Shown here: in pieces, positions 12,615-14,034 of the stretch
Layout: each line of letters begins with the position of its first letter
How positions within the stretch are numbered: position 1 is the first letter of the stretch
Source of the DNA: DATAWZ01 sp036266975
GTDB lineage: Bacteria > Actinomycetota > Thermoleophilia > Solirubrobacterales > Solirubrobacteraceae
NCBI GenBank assembly: GCA_036266975.1
Contig: DATAWZ010000229.1
Span: forward strand, 1 to 14,034
DNA length: 14,034 nucleotides
Direction: 5' to 3'
Notes under the pieces: generated by a model
What the model was told of the DNA's origin: nothing
The model's input: the letters and a program-made list of their open reading frames with translations, nothing else
The model's database searches: none
Made by a program: the position numbers and the translations under genes

Positions 12615-13882
12615 GCCGGCTCCCCGCGCGGGCGGAAGGTGTCCTCCACCTGGACGGTGTCGGCGCCGCCGAGCTCGAACGCCGAGTGCAGCGCGCGCAC
12701 GGCGCGCGGGACGTTCTCGGCGTCGATCACGCACGAGATCCGGATCGGCGAGGTGGAGATCATGTCGATGTTGATCTGCTCGCCGCCGAGCACGTCGAAC
12801 ACCTTGGCCGCGACGCCCGGATGCGAGCGCATCCCGGCGCCGACGATCGACACCTTGCCCATCTCCAGCTCGGTGACGAGCTCGGCGTAGGCCTCGCCCT
12901 GCAGCGGCTCGAGCGCCTGGCTGGCGGTGCGCAGGTCGTCGCGGGGCACGGTGAAGGAGATCTCCGCGCGCCCGCCGGCCGAGACGGGCTCGTTCTGGAC
13001 GATCACGTCGACGTTGATGTTCGCCGCCGCGAGGGCGCCGAAGATCCGCGCCGCGGCGCCGGGCTGGTCGGGGACGCCGATCAGCGTCACGCGCGCCTCG
13101 GCGGTGGAGTGGGTCACGGCGGTGATGAGCGGCTGTTCCAAGGTCTCCTCCTCCCCGACCACAACGGTACCGGGGTGATCGCGAAACGAGGAGCGGCAGT
13201 GGATGCGCACCCCGTGGTTGCGGGCGTACTCGACCGAGCGCAGCTGCAGCACGCCGGCCCCCGACGCGGCCATCTCGAGCATCTCCTCGAAGGAGACGAC
13301 CGGCAGCTTGCGGGCGTCGGGCACGATCCGCGGATCGGCGCTGAACACGCCGTCGACATCGGTGTAGATCTCGCACACGTCGGCGTTGACCGCGGCGGCG
13401 AGGGCGACGGCCGTCGTGTCCGACCCGCCGCGCCCGAGCGTGGTCACGTCGCGCGCGGTGGAGACGCCCTGAAAGCCAGCGACGAGCACGATCAGATCCT
13501 CGGCGAGCGCCTCGCGGATCCGGTCGGCGCGCACGTCGAGGATCCGCGCCTTGGTGTGCGAGGTGTCGGTGACGATCCCCGCCTGCGAGCCGGTCAGCGA
13601 GATCGCCTTGTGCCCGAGGTCGTTGATCGCCATCGCGCACAGCGCGCACGAGATCCGCTCGCCGGTCGACAGCAGCATGTCCATCTCGCGCGGGTCCGGG
13701 GTCTCGGACACCTCCGAGGCCATCGCGATCAGCCCGTCGGTCGTCTTACCGCGCGCGGAGAGCACCGCGACCACCTGGTGGCCGGCAGCGCGCTTGGCGA
13801 CGATCCGCCGCGCGGCGCGCCGAATCCGCTCGGCGTCGGCGACCGAGGTGCCGCCGAACTTCATGACGAGTATTGGGGACAC
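12611..13882 (-). CDS. lysC: Aspartate kinase with two ACT domains
   Basis: The 423-residue enzyme phosphorylates aspartate, the committed step for the lysine/threonine/methionine family and for peptidoglycan diaminopimelate. Kinase motifs are KFGGTSVA (8-15), LSTGER (71-76), TGSQAG (97-102), GRGGSDTTA (150-158) and YTDVDGVFSADPR (173-185). Two ACT modules follow at about 264-335 and 343-408 (SIVGAGM...SHPGVAAKVF, NIDMISTSPIRIS), the usual site of feedback inhibition by lysine or threonine. GTG 13882 gives the normal MxxxVMKFGG start. The internal ATG at 13864 would begin exactly at MKFGG and is less likely. A TATCCT box 6 bases before the GTG suggests leaderless transcription, though the upstream gene ends only 26 bases away. 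An internal TTG with a strong ribosome site could yield a beta subunit. Confidence 0.97.
   Translation of the reverse strand: MSPILVMKFGGTSVADAERIRRAARRIVAKRAAGHQVVAVLSARGKTTDGLIAMASEVSETPDPREMDMLLSTGERISCALCAMAINDLGHKAISLTGSQAGIVTDTSHTKARILDVRADRIREALAEDLIVLVAGFQGVSTARDVTTLGRGGSDTTAVALAAAVNADVCEIYTDVDGVFSADPRIVPDARKLPVVSFEEMLEMAASGAGVLQLRSVEYARNHGVRIHCRSSFRDHPGTVVVGEEETLEQPLITAVTHSTAEARVTLIGVPDQPGAAARIFGALAAANINVDVIVQNEPVSAGGRAEISFTVPRDDLRTASQALEPLQGEAYAELVTELEMGKVSIVGAGMRSHPGVAAKVFDVLGGEQINIDMISTSPIRISCVIDAENVPRAVRALHSAFELGGADTVQVEDTFRPRGEPA
13139..13156 (-). promoter_or_regulatory. Internal ribosome site and TTG start in lysC (possible beta-subunit start)
   Basis: On the minus strand GGGGAGGAGGAG (13156-13145) precedes an in-frame TTG (13141-13139, Leu248) with a GGAGG core 5 bases from it. 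Translation from there would give residues 248-423 (176 residues), just the two ACT domains. This is the region that alpha2beta2 aspartokinases of Bacillus and Corynebacterium produce from an internal start. The repeated GAG codons encode Glu244-246, so the match could be chance. Confidence 0.5.
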
Positions 13883-13888
13883 CTCGGC

Positions 13889-13894
13889 AGGATA
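13889..13894 (-). promoter_or_regulatory. Possible leaderless -10 element for lysC
   Basis: TATCCT on the minus strand ends 6 bases before the lysC GTG, the spacing that would put the transcript start on the start codon. No Shine-Dalgarno is seen before the GTG. A recognisable -35 is lacking (GTCGCC at a 17-base spacer), so the site is tentative. Confidence 0.35.
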
Positions 13895-13908
13895 AACGCT
13901 GGGGGCGT

Positions 13909-14034
13909 TCAGGCGACCGCGCGCAGATGCCTGTAGGGACGACCACGCAGCTCTGAGACGAGCGCGTCGATCACCTGCTGCTCGTCCTGGGCGCGCCCGT
14001 CCGTGACCGCGGCAATCACCATCCGCTTGCGCTC
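13909..14034 (-). CDS. 3' end of an unidentified gene upstream of lysC (5' end outside window)
   Basis: The frame open to the right edge shows 41 C-terminal residues (ERKRMVIAAVTDGRAQDEQQ near its visible start, ending in a basic YRHLRAVA) and a TGA at 13909-13911. The composition is that of a soluble helical protein. In many actinobacteria recR lies before lysC, but these residues do not look like a RecR end to me. Product not recognised. It probably shares a direction and perhaps a transcript with lysC, 26 bases downstream. Confidence 0.6.
   Translation of the reverse strand, partial: ERKRMVIAAVTDGRAQDEQQVIDALVSELRGRPYRHLRAVA

Noticed and set aside
12615..13649. Asd extended to 706 residues by an open frame through lysC
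   Set aside because: The extra part is the lysC antiphase shadow. The ATGA overlap at 12614 fixes the real start.
12686..13936. A 416-codon plus-strand frame opposite lysC
   Set aside because: His/Arg/Gly/Asp-rich shadow without motifs, opposite a gene with clear aspartate kinase motifs.

Overview
The window is uniformly GC-rich with G/C-dominated third codon positions. It carries an actinobacterial-style PknB-like kinase, a Rip3-like M50 protease, a lysC-asd pair and leaderless-looking promoters. I infer a high-GC actinobacterium, most like the Thermoleophilia/Solirubrobacterales. That placement rests on gene content and protein style, not on a marker gene. No tRNA, rRNA, IS element, phage gene or CRISPR array was seen, and the window looks like a chromosome backbone. 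No stretch over 300 bases lacks a gene or gene remnant.

Left part (1-3950, + strand). The window opens inside the 3' end of an envelope protein gene, probably the extracytoplasmic C-terminus of a membrane glycosyltransferase-like protein. Next comes a secreted collagen-like protein with 40 uninterrupted G-X-Y triplets, a second hexapeptide repeat and a C-terminal beta-sandwich-like region. It ends at a strong hairpin terminator. A stand-alone site-2 protease with two CBS domains follows, ending in its own smaller hairpin.

Middle part (3950-8480, + strand). A tightly packed operon encodes an anchor-less succinate:quinone oxidoreductase of the type-E kind: SdhA, an SdhB with an extra cluster cysteine and a long C-terminal extension, and an HdrB-like protein with two cysteine-rich CCG domains. 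These would take electrons from succinate (or to fumarate) at the inner face of the membrane without SdhC/SdhD helices. A small cupin and a decayed alpha/beta hydrolase trail behind.

Right part (8480-14034). A thioredoxin-fold peroxiredoxin-like protein (-) diverges from a three-gene overlapping cassette (+): a four-helix membrane protein, a lipoprotein and a membrane Ser/Thr kinase with a shortened C-lobe. The cassette converges on, and overlaps, a minus-strand operon of aspartate kinase (lysC), aspartate-semialdehyde dehydrogenase (asd) and a cupin whose start appears frameshifted. lysC contains a well-placed internal start that could make a separate regulatory beta subunit. The 3' end of an unidentified gene lies at the right edge.

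The most interesting points are the type-E SDH set, the lysC internal start, the kinase/lipoprotein/membrane cassette, the collagen-like exoprotein, and two broken or frameshifted genes. I did not find a demonstrably new system. The kinase cassette is the least explained unit.
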